Origin: CAXBES01 sp963974915
GTDB lineage: Bacteria > Bacteroidota > Bacteroidia > Flavobacteriales > Flavobacteriaceae
DNA: 64,000 nt
Direction: 5' to 3'
Assembly: GCA_963974915.1 (NCBI GenBank)
Contig: CAXBES010000011.1
Span: forward strand, 62,001-126,000
Part shown: positions 27,201 to 34,900 of the stretch, one piece after another
How the letters are laid out: each line of letters starts with the position of its first letter
How positions within the stretch are numbered: position 1 is the stretch's first letter
The notes under the pieces: generated by a model
The model's database searches: none
Seen by the model: the letters and a program-made list of their open reading frames with translations, nothing else
What the model was told of the DNA's origin: nothing
Translations under genes and position numbers: made by a program

Positions 27201-27312
27201 TGACATATACAAAGAGAAAAACAATAATAGAATGTATCACTTATTAGAAGCTGTAGGTACAAAACCTAATGTGTTCTACCAGACTAAGATAAGAAATACA
27301 AAAGAAGTTTAA
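24250..27312 (+). CDS. actB: Alternative complex III, iron-sulfur/molybdopterin-like subunit ActB
   Basis: 1020 residues from the ATG at 24250; an earlier in-frame start at 24190 would overlap actA and precede the conserved MASNKKYWKS. It carries a Tat-like motif TRRDFLK at 51-57 after an unusually long n-region, as expected for this family. The middle is molybdopterin-oxidoreductase-like, but ActB is known to lack the cofactor. The C-terminal ferredoxin part begins at CTGCGAC (C763) and continues with CQHCNHAPCETVCP, CVGTRYCANNCP and CSMC plus CSSAC, enough for four Fe-S clusters. It faces the periplasm and relays electrons from the membrane subunits to ActA. Confidence 0.93.
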   Translation: MASNKKYWKSVEELNENSSIVETLQQNEFVEAIPTDDFLGDKETLEASSTTRRDFLKYVGFTTAAASLAACEGPVIKSIPYVVAPDEIVPGVANYYASTIADGFDFANVLVKTREGRPIKLERNDLAKNGGSVNARVQASVLSLYDSKRLMAPLVDGAEVSWEDFDTKVAQKMNEMTGKDVVLLTQTFASPSTSKLIKEFTAKYPNVRHVVYDTVSSSEALDAFQNKYGTRALADYDFSKAEVIVSVGADFLGDWQGGGYEAGYAKSRIPKNGKMSRHIQFEANMSLSGANADKRVPVKPSQQLEVLKALTGGSASGLSEKVQEAVNNAKAQLAKAGNRGVIVTGLPDVSAQTMVLNANANSVVMDTAKPKMTRMGSTSEVMSVLNGVISGSIKGMITVGVDPVYSFPNNEAFTEAYKNLEMSLAFAMKENATAAASQLVAATPHYLESWGDAQLKKGTFSLMQPTIRPLFDTRQFQDSLLQWTGNSKKYYDYIKESWTDVLAGSSWNKALEAGVFVSTSEVAMEPATTAEGDTMMESHTSNGALSAASQNGGLELTLYTKTSMGDGQQANNPWLQEMPDPITRASWDNYVTVSAADAADMGLENTHVANGGLNGSYVNVKMGDVTIERVPVLIQPGQAKGSVGLALGYGKTHAVQEEMQTGVNAYRLYNNFSSVQSVSLEKVGGMHEFACVQLHNTMMGRDIIRETSLEIFNTKDVHEWNEVPMVSKDHQEIPVTSPDADLWDSFDRSIGHHFNLSIDLNACTGCGACVIACHAENNVPVVGKDEMRKSRDMHWLRIDRYYSSEESFEGDGDKKDNISGLGSSLSEYGEMEMASENPQVAFQPVMCQHCNHAPCETVCPVAATSHGRQGQNHMAYNRCVGTRYCANNCPYKVRRFNWFLYNENDEFDYHMNNDLGRMVLNPDVVVRSRGVMEKCSMCIQMTQKTILDAKRDGRPVGKNEFKTACSSACDTGAMVFGDINDHDSDIYKEKNNNRMYHLLEAVGTKPNVFYQTKIRNTKEV

Positions 27313-27339
27313 ACTAACTAAGAAATAGTATATAAAGAT

Positions 27340-29118
27340 ATGGCGTCGCATTACGAAGCACCTATTAGAAGACCCTTAGTTATAGGAGACAAGAGTTACC
27401 ACGATATTACTGTGGATGTAGCTGCTCCTGTGGAAGGTAAAGCCAACAAATCCTGGTGGATTGTTTTTACCATAGCCTTAGTAGCCTTTTTATGGGGAAT
27501 TGGATGTATTATTTACACCGTTTCTACCGGAATTGGAGTATGGGGACTTAACAAAACTGTGGGCTGGGCCTGGGATATTACCAACTTCGTTTGGTGGGTA
27601 GGTATTGGTCACGCAGGAACACTTATTTCGGCGGTACTTTTGCTTTTCCGACAAAAATGGAGAATGGCAATTAACCGTTCTGCCGAGGCGATGACGATAT
27701 TTTCGGTTATTCAGGCAGGGTTATTTCCAATTATTCACATGGGTCGTCCCTGGTTGGCTTATTGGGTATTGCCTATTCCTAACCAGTTTGGTTCGTTATG
27801 GGTTAACTTTAACTCGCCACTACTTTGGGATGTATTTGCGATTTCAACCTATCTTTCGGTTTCGTTAGTGTTTTGGTGGACAGGTTTGCTTCCGGATTTC
27901 GCGATGATTCGTGATAGAGCAGTAACACCATTTACAAAAAGAATTTACAGTATACTTTCCTTTGGATGGAGCGGTCGTGCAAAAGACTGGCAAAGATTTG
28001 AAGAGGTTTCATTGGTATTGGCCGGTTTAGCTACACCCCTTGTACTTTCGGTACACACAATTGTATCTTTTGACTTTGCTACTTCAGTTATTCCCGGATG
28101 GCATACAACGATCTTCCCGCCCTATTTTGTTGCCGGAGCGATCTTTTCGGGGTTTGCAATGGTAAATACCCTTCTTATAATAATGAGGAAGGTTTCTAAC
28201 CTGGAGAATTATATCACTATTCAGCATATAGAATTAATGAACATTGTAATTATGATTACAGGTTCTATTGTTGGGGTAGCATATATTACTGAGTTATTTA
28301 TAGCATGGTATTCCGGAGTAGAATACGAGCAGTACGCTTTCTTAAACAGGGCTACAGGACCTTACTGGTGGGCTTATTGGGCAATGATGACGTGTAATGT
28401 GTTCTCGCCACAGTTTATGTGGTTTAAGAAGCTACGAACAAGTATTATGTTTTCATTTTTTATTTCGATCGTAGTGAATATTGGTATGTGGTTTGAGCGA
28501 TTTGTAATTATTGTTACTTCCTTACACCGAGATTATTTACCTTCTTCATGGACGATGTTCTCACCAACATTTGTTGATATTGGAATATTTATAGGAACCA
28601 TCGGGTTTTTCTTCGTGTTGTTTTTACTATATGCAAGAACATTCCCTGTAATTGCTCAGGCAGAAGTTAAATCTATTCTGAAAGGCTCAGGAGAGAAGTA
28701 CAAAAAACTGCGCGCAGAGCATGGTGATGACGTAAAACATTATTCGCCTGTAGTTAGAGAGCCTGCGGCGAATACATCGCATGTAGATACAGCGAACACA
28801 TCTGAAGATCACAATCCAACTGTAAATGCTGATGCCTTGATTACTTCAGAGTTACAAAGAGATCAATTGGATAGTATGTTAAGTCGATTAGGAACTTTTG
28901 ATCCTGAGACTCAGACGGCAGATGATCTTAAGAAGATTAGTGGTGTTGGTCCGGTAATGGAGCAAAAGCTTCATCAATTAGGTCTTTACACATTTGATCA
29001 GGTAAGTAAAATGAACGATGCAGATTACGATCTGTTAGATGAAATTATAGGTGAGTTCCCCGGAAGAGCGAAACGCGATGATTGGGCAGGACAAGCTTCA
29101 AAACTTAAAAATAACTAG
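27340..29118 (+). CDS. actC: Alternative complex III, NrfD-like membrane subunit ActC with C-terminal HhH domain
   Basis: 592 residues. The first 460 or so form a polytopic NrfD/PsrC membrane protein with about ten helices, starting with the segment around WWIVFTIALVAFLWGIG. Such subunits bind quinol and move protons. The C-terminus is unusual: a polar linker (about 470-527) and then DDLKKISGVGPVMEQKLHQL (528-547) leading to GEFPGRAKRDDWAGQA, a helix-hairpin-helix type domain known from other proteins such as NuoE extensions. The family is usually shorter, so the tail is an added domain. It lies between actB and actD with no gap larger than 30 nt. Confidence 0.92.
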   Translation: MASHYEAPIRRPLVIGDKSYHDITVDVAAPVEGKANKSWWIVFTIALVAFLWGIGCIIYTVSTGIGVWGLNKTVGWAWDITNFVWWVGIGHAGTLISAVLLLFRQKWRMAINRSAEAMTIFSVIQAGLFPIIHMGRPWLAYWVLPIPNQFGSLWVNFNSPLLWDVFAISTYLSVSLVFWWTGLLPDFAMIRDRAVTPFTKRIYSILSFGWSGRAKDWQRFEEVSLVLAGLATPLVLSVHTIVSFDFATSVIPGWHTTIFPPYFVAGAIFSGFAMVNTLLIIMRKVSNLENYITIQHIELMNIVIMITGSIVGVAYITELFIAWYSGVEYEQYAFLNRATGPYWWAYWAMMTCNVFSPQFMWFKKLRTSIMFSFFISIVVNIGMWFERFVIIVTSLHRDYLPSSWTMFSPTFVDIGIFIGTIGFFFVLFLLYARTFPVIAQAEVKSILKGSGEKYKKLRAEHGDDVKHYSPVVREPAANTSHVDTANTSEDHNPTVNADALITSELQRDQLDSMLSRLGTFDPETQTADDLKKISGVGPVMEQKLHQLGLYTFDQVSKMNDADYDLLDEIIGEFPGRAKRDDWAGQASKLKNN

Positions 29119-29119
29119 T

Positions 29120-29656
29120 ATGGCATCAAAAGTGATTCACGCTATTTATAACGATGACGATATCTTAATGCAAGCCGTTAAGCAAGTCCGTGGTGAGCAT
29201 TATCATATAGAAGAAGTTTATACTCCTTTTCCGGTTCACGGTTTAGACAAGGTAATGGGACTGGCACCCACCCGTATTGCAATAACATCTTTTATGTATG
29301 GTTTAGTAGGCCTTGCGGTGGCAATTGTTATGATGAATTTCATTATGATCGAGGATTGGCCACAGAATATTGGAGGAAAGCCAAGTTTCAGCTATATCGA
29401 AAATATGCCGGCATTTGTGCCAATTATGTTTGAGCTTACTGTTTTCTTTGCGGCTCACTTGATGGTGATAACGTTTTACATGCGAAGTAAGCTTTGGCCG
29501 TTCAAAAAAGCAGAGAACCCTGATGTGAGAACTACAGACGACCATTTTCTTATGGCCATTGATGCAGGAAATCACGATATCGAAGAACTTTCAAAGTTTT
29601 TGTACGATACAGGTGCTTTGGAAATTAGTTTAATTGAAAAGGATGAAGATCATTAA
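29120..29656 (+). CDS. actD: Alternative complex III, DUF3341 subunit ActD
   Basis: 178 residues from MASKVIHAIYNDDDILMQAV; the in-frame start at 29051 lies within actC and is rejected. DUF3341 pattern: a short soluble N-terminal domain with YTPFPVHGLDKVMGL, two membrane helices (about 58-78 and 94-116), then a cytosolic tail. It is a structural membrane subunit of the quinol:cytochrome c oxidoreductase. It begins 1 nt after the actC stop and ends 1 nt before the actE start. Confidence 0.92.
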   Translation: MASKVIHAIYNDDDILMQAVKQVRGEHYHIEEVYTPFPVHGLDKVMGLAPTRIAITSFMYGLVGLAVAIVMMNFIMIEDWPQNIGGKPSFSYIENMPAFVPIMFELTVFFAAHLMVITFYMRSKLWPFKKAENPDVRTTDDHFLMAIDAGNHDIEELSKFLYDTGALEISLIEKDEDH

Positions 29657-29657
29657 T

Positions 29658-30323
29658 ATGAAAAGAATACTAAACATAAGTTTGGCTATTGTGGCTTCAT
29701 TGATTTTGGTTTCTTGTTTTAACGACAATAAACCTAACTATCAGTATATGCCTAATATGTATGAACCCGTTGGTTACGAAACTTACGGAGAATATGAAGT
29801 TTTTCCGGGTGAACAGGAAGCAATGCTTCCGGCTGAAGGTTCTATTCCACGTGGTTGGCAACCTTACGATTATCCTAATACAACAGCAGGTCTGGAGCTT
29901 GCGAGGGCCGAATTACAAAATCCACTTCCGGTAACCGATGAAAATTTGGCAGCCGGGGCACAATTATATACTGTGTTTTGTGCGGTTTGTCATGGAGATA
30001 AAGGTGATGGAAAAGGTATTTTAACCGAAAGAGAAAAATTCTTGGGAATACCAAGTTATGCAGATCCGGGAAGAAACGTTACACCGGGATCAACCTATCA
30101 TGTCCAGATGTATGGATTGAATGCCATGGGATCATACGCTTCACAAACGAATGAATTGGAACGTTGGCAGATAACACAACATGTTATGAATTTAAAAGCG
30201 GCTCTTAAGGGTGAACCTTTATTAGAACCGGCAAAAGATACATTGGCAACATCTATGATTGAAGTTGCAAATGAAAATTTATCTGAAGATAATGATGCTT
30301 CAGAAGAAGAACATACAAACTAG
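29658..30323 (+). CDS. actE: Alternative complex III, monoheme cytochrome c lipoprotein ActE
   Basis: 221 residues from MKRILNISLAIVASLILVSC, a lipoprotein signal peptide with LVSC as lipobox; in-frame starts at 29634 and 29643 lie in actD and add only charged residues. The heme-binding motif is CAVCH within VFCAVCHGDKGDGKG, and a candidate axial Met lies in QMYGLNAMGSYA. It carries electrons at the periplasmic face as a lipid-anchored monoheme cytochrome c. Confidence 0.93.
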   Translation: MKRILNISLAIVASLILVSCFNDNKPNYQYMPNMYEPVGYETYGEYEVFPGEQEAMLPAEGSIPRGWQPYDYPNTTAGLELARAELQNPLPVTDENLAAGAQLYTVFCAVCHGDKGDGKGILTEREKFLGIPSYADPGRNVTPGSTYHVQMYGLNAMGSYASQTNELERWQITQHVMNLKAALKGEPLLEPAKDTLATSMIEVANENLSEDNDASEEEHTN

Positions 30324-30348
30324 AGAATAAAAGAGAATAGCTAAAGAT

Positions 30349-31725
30349 ATGTATACGGTACCAAGTAAATTAAAACTGTTTTCTATCATTTTTATGGTGG
30401 TTGGAGCCTTATTGTTGGTTGCTGGTTTTGTAACAGCACCAAGCACAACCGCTGATGTTAAGGAAATGATGGCTTCTCATGGCGATGGTCACGGAGCCGA
30501 ATCAGTGCACACAGAAGCTGCCAATTCACATGGCGAAACTCATGATGCAACAGGATCTCATTCGGCTAGTGGCGAACATGGTGAAAATGCCCATGGCGAT
30601 GAAGAAGCTCATTTAGAGCATACCTTGCACCAACTACAGAATAGACCATGGTCTGCCCTGTATATTGCAGCGTTCTTTTTCTTTATGATCGCACTTGGAA
30701 CACTTGCGTTCTACGCAATACAGTACGCTGCTCAGGCAGGATGGTCTCCCGTTCTGTTTAGAGTTATGGAGGGGATCACTGCGTATCTTCCAATAGCTTC
30801 AATTATCATATTTGGATTGTTGTTATTGTCTGCGTTTCATATAAATCATATCTTTCATTGGATGGACCCGGACTTGGTGAATCCTGAAAGTCCAAATTAC
30901 GATAAATTAATAGCCGGTAAAAGTGGTTGGTTAAATGTACCATTCTTCTTAATTCGTGCGGCTATCTATTTAATTGGTTGGAATTTATATCGTCACTTTT
31001 CAAGAAAGAACTCTCTTGCCGATGATACTGCCGAGGACAACCGCTATTTCAAAAAGAACTTCAAAATGTCTGCAGGATTCTTGGTATTCTTTATTGTAAC
31101 CGAATCTATGATGTCTTGGGATTGGATTATGAGTTTTGATCCACACTGGTTTAGTACATTATTTGGTTGGTATGTGTTTGCAGGAATGATGGTTTGTGCA
31201 ATAACAGTAATAGCATTGGTTACGATCGTTTTAAAAGGACAAGGGTACTTAGAATATGTTAATGACAGTCATATACATGATTTAGGTAAGTACATGTTTG
31301 GGTTTAGTATCTTTTGGACATACCTGTGGTTTTCACAATTTATGTTGATCTGGTATGCGAACATCCCGGAAGAGGTAACTTACTTCGTTACGAGAATCGA
31401 AGAATATAAGCTTCCTTTCTTCGGAATGCTGGCTATGAACTTTGTATTCCCGGTACTATTGCTAATGAATAGTGATTATAAGAGAATAAACTGGTTTATA
31501 GTACTTACGGGAATTGTAATTCTCGCCGGACACTACGTAGATGTTTTTGTGATGGTAATGCCGGCAACAGTAGGTACTTCATGGTTCATTGGATTACCTG
31601 AAATTGGCGCAATACTCCTCTTTTTTGGATTATTCGTTTTTGTTGTGTTCACAGCATTATCCAAACAACCATTGCTTGCGAAAAGAAATCCTTTTATTAA
31701 GGAAAGTAAGCAGTATCATTATTAA
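30349..31725 (+). CDS. actF: Alternative complex III, quinone-binding membrane subunit ActF
   Basis: 458 residues, about ten membrane helices, related to ActC. An N-terminal helix is followed by a loop (about 44-94) with eleven His in 51 residues, flanked by Gly, Glu and Ser, suggestive of metal binding. The core contains MSWDWIMSFDPHWFSTLFGWYVFAG, a conserved stretch of the family. It is the last act gene, 25 nt before coxB, which fits the known supercomplex between alternative complex III and an aa3-type oxidase. Confidence 0.9.
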   Translation: MYTVPSKLKLFSIIFMVVGALLLVAGFVTAPSTTADVKEMMASHGDGHGAESVHTEAANSHGETHDATGSHSASGEHGENAHGDEEAHLEHTLHQLQNRPWSALYIAAFFFFMIALGTLAFYAIQYAAQAGWSPVLFRVMEGITAYLPIASIIIFGLLLLSAFHINHIFHWMDPDLVNPESPNYDKLIAGKSGWLNVPFFLIRAAIYLIGWNLYRHFSRKNSLADDTAEDNRYFKKNFKMSAGFLVFFIVTESMMSWDWIMSFDPHWFSTLFGWYVFAGMMVCAITVIALVTIVLKGQGYLEYVNDSHIHDLGKYMFGFSIFWTYLWFSQFMLIWYANIPEEVTYFVTRIEEYKLPFFGMLAMNFVFPVLLLMNSDYKRINWFIVLTGIVILAGHYVDVFVMVMPATVGTSWFIGLPEIGAILLFFGLFVFVVFTALSKQPLLAKRNPFIKESKQYHY

Positions 31726-31750
31726 TTAATTATTTAGAAGACAGATAACG

Positions 31751-32815
31751 ATGACCGCATTTTTAGTTGTATTAGTAATCATTCTTTTTGGAGTTGCTGT
31801 TTGGCAAATGGATAAGATATTTCAAATGTCAAAAATCAAGGCAAGCGACAATACTTCTGAAGTAGCTTCAGATAAAGACAATAACATTAATGGTTATTTA
31901 ATGTTATTCTTTGTAATTTTTGTTTATGTGCTACTTATAATTTGTTTTTGGAAATGGGGAGATGTTCTCTTACCAAAAGCCGCATCGGCTCATGGAGGGA
32001 AAATAGACAATCTTATGTTTATCTCTATGGCACTTATTTTTGTCGTTGGGTTCTTTACACTATGGCTGTTAAGTTACTTCTCGTTCAAATACAGAGGAAG
32101 AAAAGGACAGAGAGCTGTTTTCTTTGCAGACAATGATAAACTTGAATTTATCTGGACAATTATTCCTGTTGTAGTTCTGGCCGGGCTTATCATTTACGGA
32201 TTGTTTACATGGACAGATATTATGAATGTGGATAATGAGGATGATCCCATGATCGTTGAGTTATACGCTTATCAGTTTGATTGGAGAGCGAGATACAGCG
32301 GTGAAGATAATACACTTGGAGAAGCCAACGTGCGTTTAATTGAAGGTGTGAATCAATTAGGTGTGGATGGTTCAGACCCTAATGCTCAAGACGATATAGT
32401 TGTAAACGAATTGCACTTACCGGTTGGTAGAAAGGTAATTTTTAAAATGAGGTCTCAGGATGTTTTACACTCGGCGTATATGCCACACTTTAGAGCTCAA
32501 ATGAACTGTGTACCGGGTATGATCACTCAGTTTGCATTTACACCAACTATTACTACCGCCGAAATGCGTCAGGATGAAGAGTTAAGTGGTAAAGTTGATA
32601 GAATTAATGAAATTAGAAGAGAGAATAGTAAGAAACTTGTAGCTAAAGGCGAAGAAGCCCTTGAACCTTATGAGTTTGATTACCTATTGCTTTGTAATAA
32701 AATATGCGGGACAAACCACTATAACATGCAGATGAAGATAGTAGTAGAGTCTCAAGAAGAGTATGAAGAATGGCTGGCTACTCAACCTACCATCGCAGAA
32801 ACTCTAAAACAATAA
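31751..32815 (+). CDS. coxB: Cytochrome c oxidase subunit II
   Basis: 354 residues. Three hydrophobic segments: an N-terminal one (1-15), then about 47-67 and 85-110, with a fourth around 133-155. The periplasmic cupredoxin domain follows. The binuclear CuA site is complete: His240 in VLHSAY, Cys315 and Cys319 in CNKICG, His323 and Met326 in the following NHYNMQM. It receives electrons from cytochrome c or ActA/ActE and hands them to heme a. No cytochrome c domain is fused to its end, so it is not a caa3 type. Confidence 0.94.
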   Translation: MTAFLVVLVIILFGVAVWQMDKIFQMSKIKASDNTSEVASDKDNNINGYLMLFFVIFVYVLLIICFWKWGDVLLPKAASAHGGKIDNLMFISMALIFVVGFFTLWLLSYFSFKYRGRKGQRAVFFADNDKLEFIWTIIPVVVLAGLIIYGLFTWTDIMNVDNEDDPMIVELYAYQFDWRARYSGEDNTLGEANVRLIEGVNQLGVDGSDPNAQDDIVVNELHLPVGRKVIFKMRSQDVLHSAYMPHFRAQMNCVPGMITQFAFTPTITTAEMRQDEELSGKVDRINEIRRENSKKLVAKGEEALEPYEFDYLLLCNKICGTNHYNMQMKIVVESQEEYEEWLATQPTIAETLKQ

Positions 32816-32834
32816 TAAAATAGCTAAGAAAGAT

Positions 32835-34661
32835 ATGTCAGCACACGCACACGACCACGCAGAAGATCACCACGATGATCATGGACATCATCATAAAGAA
32901 ACATTTGTTACAAAATATATCTTTAGCCAAGATCATAAAATGATCTCTAAACAATATCTGATAACAGGTTTGTTTATGGGAATTATTGGTATTGCAATGT
33001 CTATTCTATTTAGAATGCAATTGGCATGGCCAGATCACCAATTCACTATATACGAAGTATTATTAGGAAAATGGGGTGAAGGAGGAGTAATGGATCCTAG
33101 TGTTTATTTGGCTCTTGTAACTATTCACGGAACGATAATGGTTTTCTTTGTACTTACCGCTGGTTTAAGTGGTACATTTAGTAACCTGCTTATTCCACTT
33201 CAAATTGGAGCACGAGATATGGCTTCAGGATTTTTGAATATGATCTCATACTGGTTATTCTTTATTTCCAGTGTAATTATGGTGCTATCCCTTTTCGTTG
33301 AAGCCGGACCGGCTTCTGCCGGATGGACAGTTTATCCACCGTTAAGTGCACTTCCACAAGCAATACCCGGATCGGGAACCGGAATGACACTATGGTTGGT
33401 TTCAATGGCAATATTTATTGCATCATCTCTATTGGGGTCATTAAACTATATAGTTACCGTACTTAATTTACGAACAAAGGGTATGTCAATGACCCGCTTG
33501 CCATTAACTATCTGGGCATTTTTTATTACTGCGGTAATTGGAGTAGTTTCCTTCCCGGTATTATTATCTGCAGCGTTAATGCTTATAATGGACAGAAGTT
33601 TTGGAACTTCGTTCTTCCTTTCAGACATTTATATTGCTGGAGAAGTTTTACATAATCAAGGAGGTTCTCCGGTACTCTACGAACACTTGTTCTGGTTCTT
33701 AGGTCACCCTGAAGTATACATTGTAATTCTCCCGGCGATGGGATTGGTTTCCGAAATTATGGCAACAAATGCACGAAAACCAATTTTTGGATACCGCGCG
33801 ATGGTCGCCTCAATATTAGCGATCGCTTTCCTTTCAACTATTGTTTGGGGACACCATATGTTTATTTCCGGTATGAACCCATTCTTAGGATCGGTCTTTA
33901 CTTTCACAACATTATTGATCGCAATTCCTTCAGCAGTAAAATCCTTTAACTGGATCACTACCCTCTGGAGGGGTAATCTCCAAATGAATACGGCAATGTT
34001 ATTTTCTATCGGTTTTGTTTCTACTTTTATCACAGGTGGATTAACCGGGATCATTCTTGGAGATAGTGCGTTAGATATAAATGTTCACGATACCTACTTT
34101 GTAGTGGCTCACTTCCACTTGGTAATGGGAGTTTCGGCACTATACGGACTTTTCGCTGGTGTGTATCATTGGTTCCCAAAGATGTTTGAAGGTAAAATGC
34201 TGAATAAGAACTTGGGCTATATTCACTTCTGGGTTACAGTAATAGGTGCTTATGGTGTATTCTTCCCAATGCACTTTATTGGAATGGCAGGATTGCCAAG
34301 ACGTTACTATACAAACACGAATTTCCCGTATTTCGACGATCTGGCAGATGTTAATGTGGTGATTACAATCTTTGCAATAATTACTGCAGCTGCTCAGTTA
34401 GTTTTCCTTTATAACTTTATTTCTTCTATGTTCTACGGAAAGAAGGGACCAAAGAATCCATGGAATTCAACAACATTAGAATGGACTGCCGAAATGAAGC
34501 ATATTCACGGAAACTGGGATGGACCAATTCCACATGTGTACAGATGGTCTTATGATTATAGTAAACTGAATAAAGATGAAACAGATTATGTGATTCCGGG
34601 ACAGGATTATGTGCCGCAACATATTCCGCTTCAGGACAATGAAGAAGAATTGAATCACTAA
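32835..34661 (+). CDS. coxA: Cytochrome c oxidase subunit I
   Basis: 608 residues, twelve membrane helices of the heme-copper oxidase family. Seen: TIHGTIMVFFVLTAG (heme a ligand), FWFLGHPEVYIVILP with the Cu-B His and cross-linked Tyr, WGHHMF with the two other Cu-B His, and HDTYFVVAHFHLVMG with the heme a3 and second heme a ligands. It reduces O2 to water and pumps protons. The first 20 residues hold nine His, similar to the His-rich loop of ActF. It is the last gene of the act-cox operon and is followed by a terminator. Subunits III and IV lie about 20 kb away. Confidence 0.95.
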   Translation: MSAHAHDHAEDHHDDHGHHHKETFVTKYIFSQDHKMISKQYLITGLFMGIIGIAMSILFRMQLAWPDHQFTIYEVLLGKWGEGGVMDPSVYLALVTIHGTIMVFFVLTAGLSGTFSNLLIPLQIGARDMASGFLNMISYWLFFISSVIMVLSLFVEAGPASAGWTVYPPLSALPQAIPGSGTGMTLWLVSMAIFIASSLLGSLNYIVTVLNLRTKGMSMTRLPLTIWAFFITAVIGVVSFPVLLSAALMLIMDRSFGTSFFLSDIYIAGEVLHNQGGSPVLYEHLFWFLGHPEVYIVILPAMGLVSEIMATNARKPIFGYRAMVASILAIAFLSTIVWGHHMFISGMNPFLGSVFTFTTLLIAIPSAVKSFNWITTLWRGNLQMNTAMLFSIGFVSTFITGGLTGIILGDSALDINVHDTYFVVAHFHLVMGVSALYGLFAGVYHWFPKMFEGKMLNKNLGYIHFWVTVIGAYGVFFPMHFIGMAGLPRRYYTNTNFPYFDDLADVNVVITIFAIITAAAQLVFLYNFISSMFYGKKGPKNPWNSTTLEWTAEMKHIHGNWDGPIPHVYRWSYDYSKLNKDETDYVIPGQDYVPQHIPLQDNEEELNH

Positions 34662-34681
34662 GTTATATGATCACGATAAAA

Positions 34682-34712
34682 AAAGCTCGTTCTTATGAAC
34701 GGGCTTTTTTTT
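34682..34712 (+). terminator. Intrinsic terminator of the act-cox operon
   Basis: AAAGCTCGTTC (34682-34692) pairs with GAACGGGCTTT (34697-34707) with one G-T pair and a TTAT loop, then more Ts. It begins 21 nt after the coxA stop. Confidence 0.88.
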
Positions 34713-34745
34713 ATGCATACATAGTAATTACGTAGTAGTACGTAT

Positions 34746-34775
34746 TTTGTATTAGGATAAGCTTTTATATATTTG
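34746..34775 (+). promoter_or_regulatory. Promoter of a candidate small RNA
   Basis: TTTG (34746-34749), 18 nt, then TATATTTG (34768-34775), a close match to the Bacteroidota consensus. It sits between two terminators with no protein gene in front of it before the second terminator. Confidence 0.6.
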
Positions 34776-34781
34776 ACTTGG

Positions 34782-34861
34782 TTATAAAAAATTTCAACAG
34801 GAATTGAGGAGTATGTTGAAGTAGAAAGCTGTTCTAGATAGTATTTAGAACAGCTTTTTTT
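34782..34861 (+). ncRNA. Candidate small RNA of about 80 nt
   Basis: A good promoter at 34746-34775 predicts a start near 34782, and a strong intrinsic terminator ends at 34861. The interval has no usable ORF (the only ATG, at 34813, is followed by a stop two codons later). It is not a leader of ruvB in any simple sense because the terminator closes it and ruvB has its own -7 box. I do not recognise a known RNA family in it: it lacks the 4.5S, 6S and tmRNA hallmarks. Confidence 0.4.
34825..34861 (+). terminator. Intrinsic terminator of the candidate small RNA
   Basis: Perfect 12-bp stem AAAGCTGTTCTA (34825-34836) and TAGAACAGCTTT (34846-34857) around a 9-nt loop, continuing into a run of Ts. 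Confidence 0.85.
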
Positions 34862-34888
34862 ATGCGTAAATCATAAGCCTACGATTTG

Positions 34889-34896
34889 TATATTTG
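34889..34896 (+). promoter_or_regulatory. -7 box of ruvB, almost touching the ATG
   Basis: TATATTTG matches the Bacteroidota -7 element and ends only 4 nt before the ruvB ATG (34901). If used, transcription would start at or beside the start codon, giving a leaderless mRNA. No clear TTG is seen at -33. Confidence 0.45.
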
Positions 34897-34900
34897 TGAT

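Noticed and set aside
24250..27312. A functional molybdenum enzyme
   Set aside because: The gene is in the act operon and follows ActB architecture; ActB proteins are known to lack the molybdenum cofactor, so a catalytic molybdoenzyme is unlikely.
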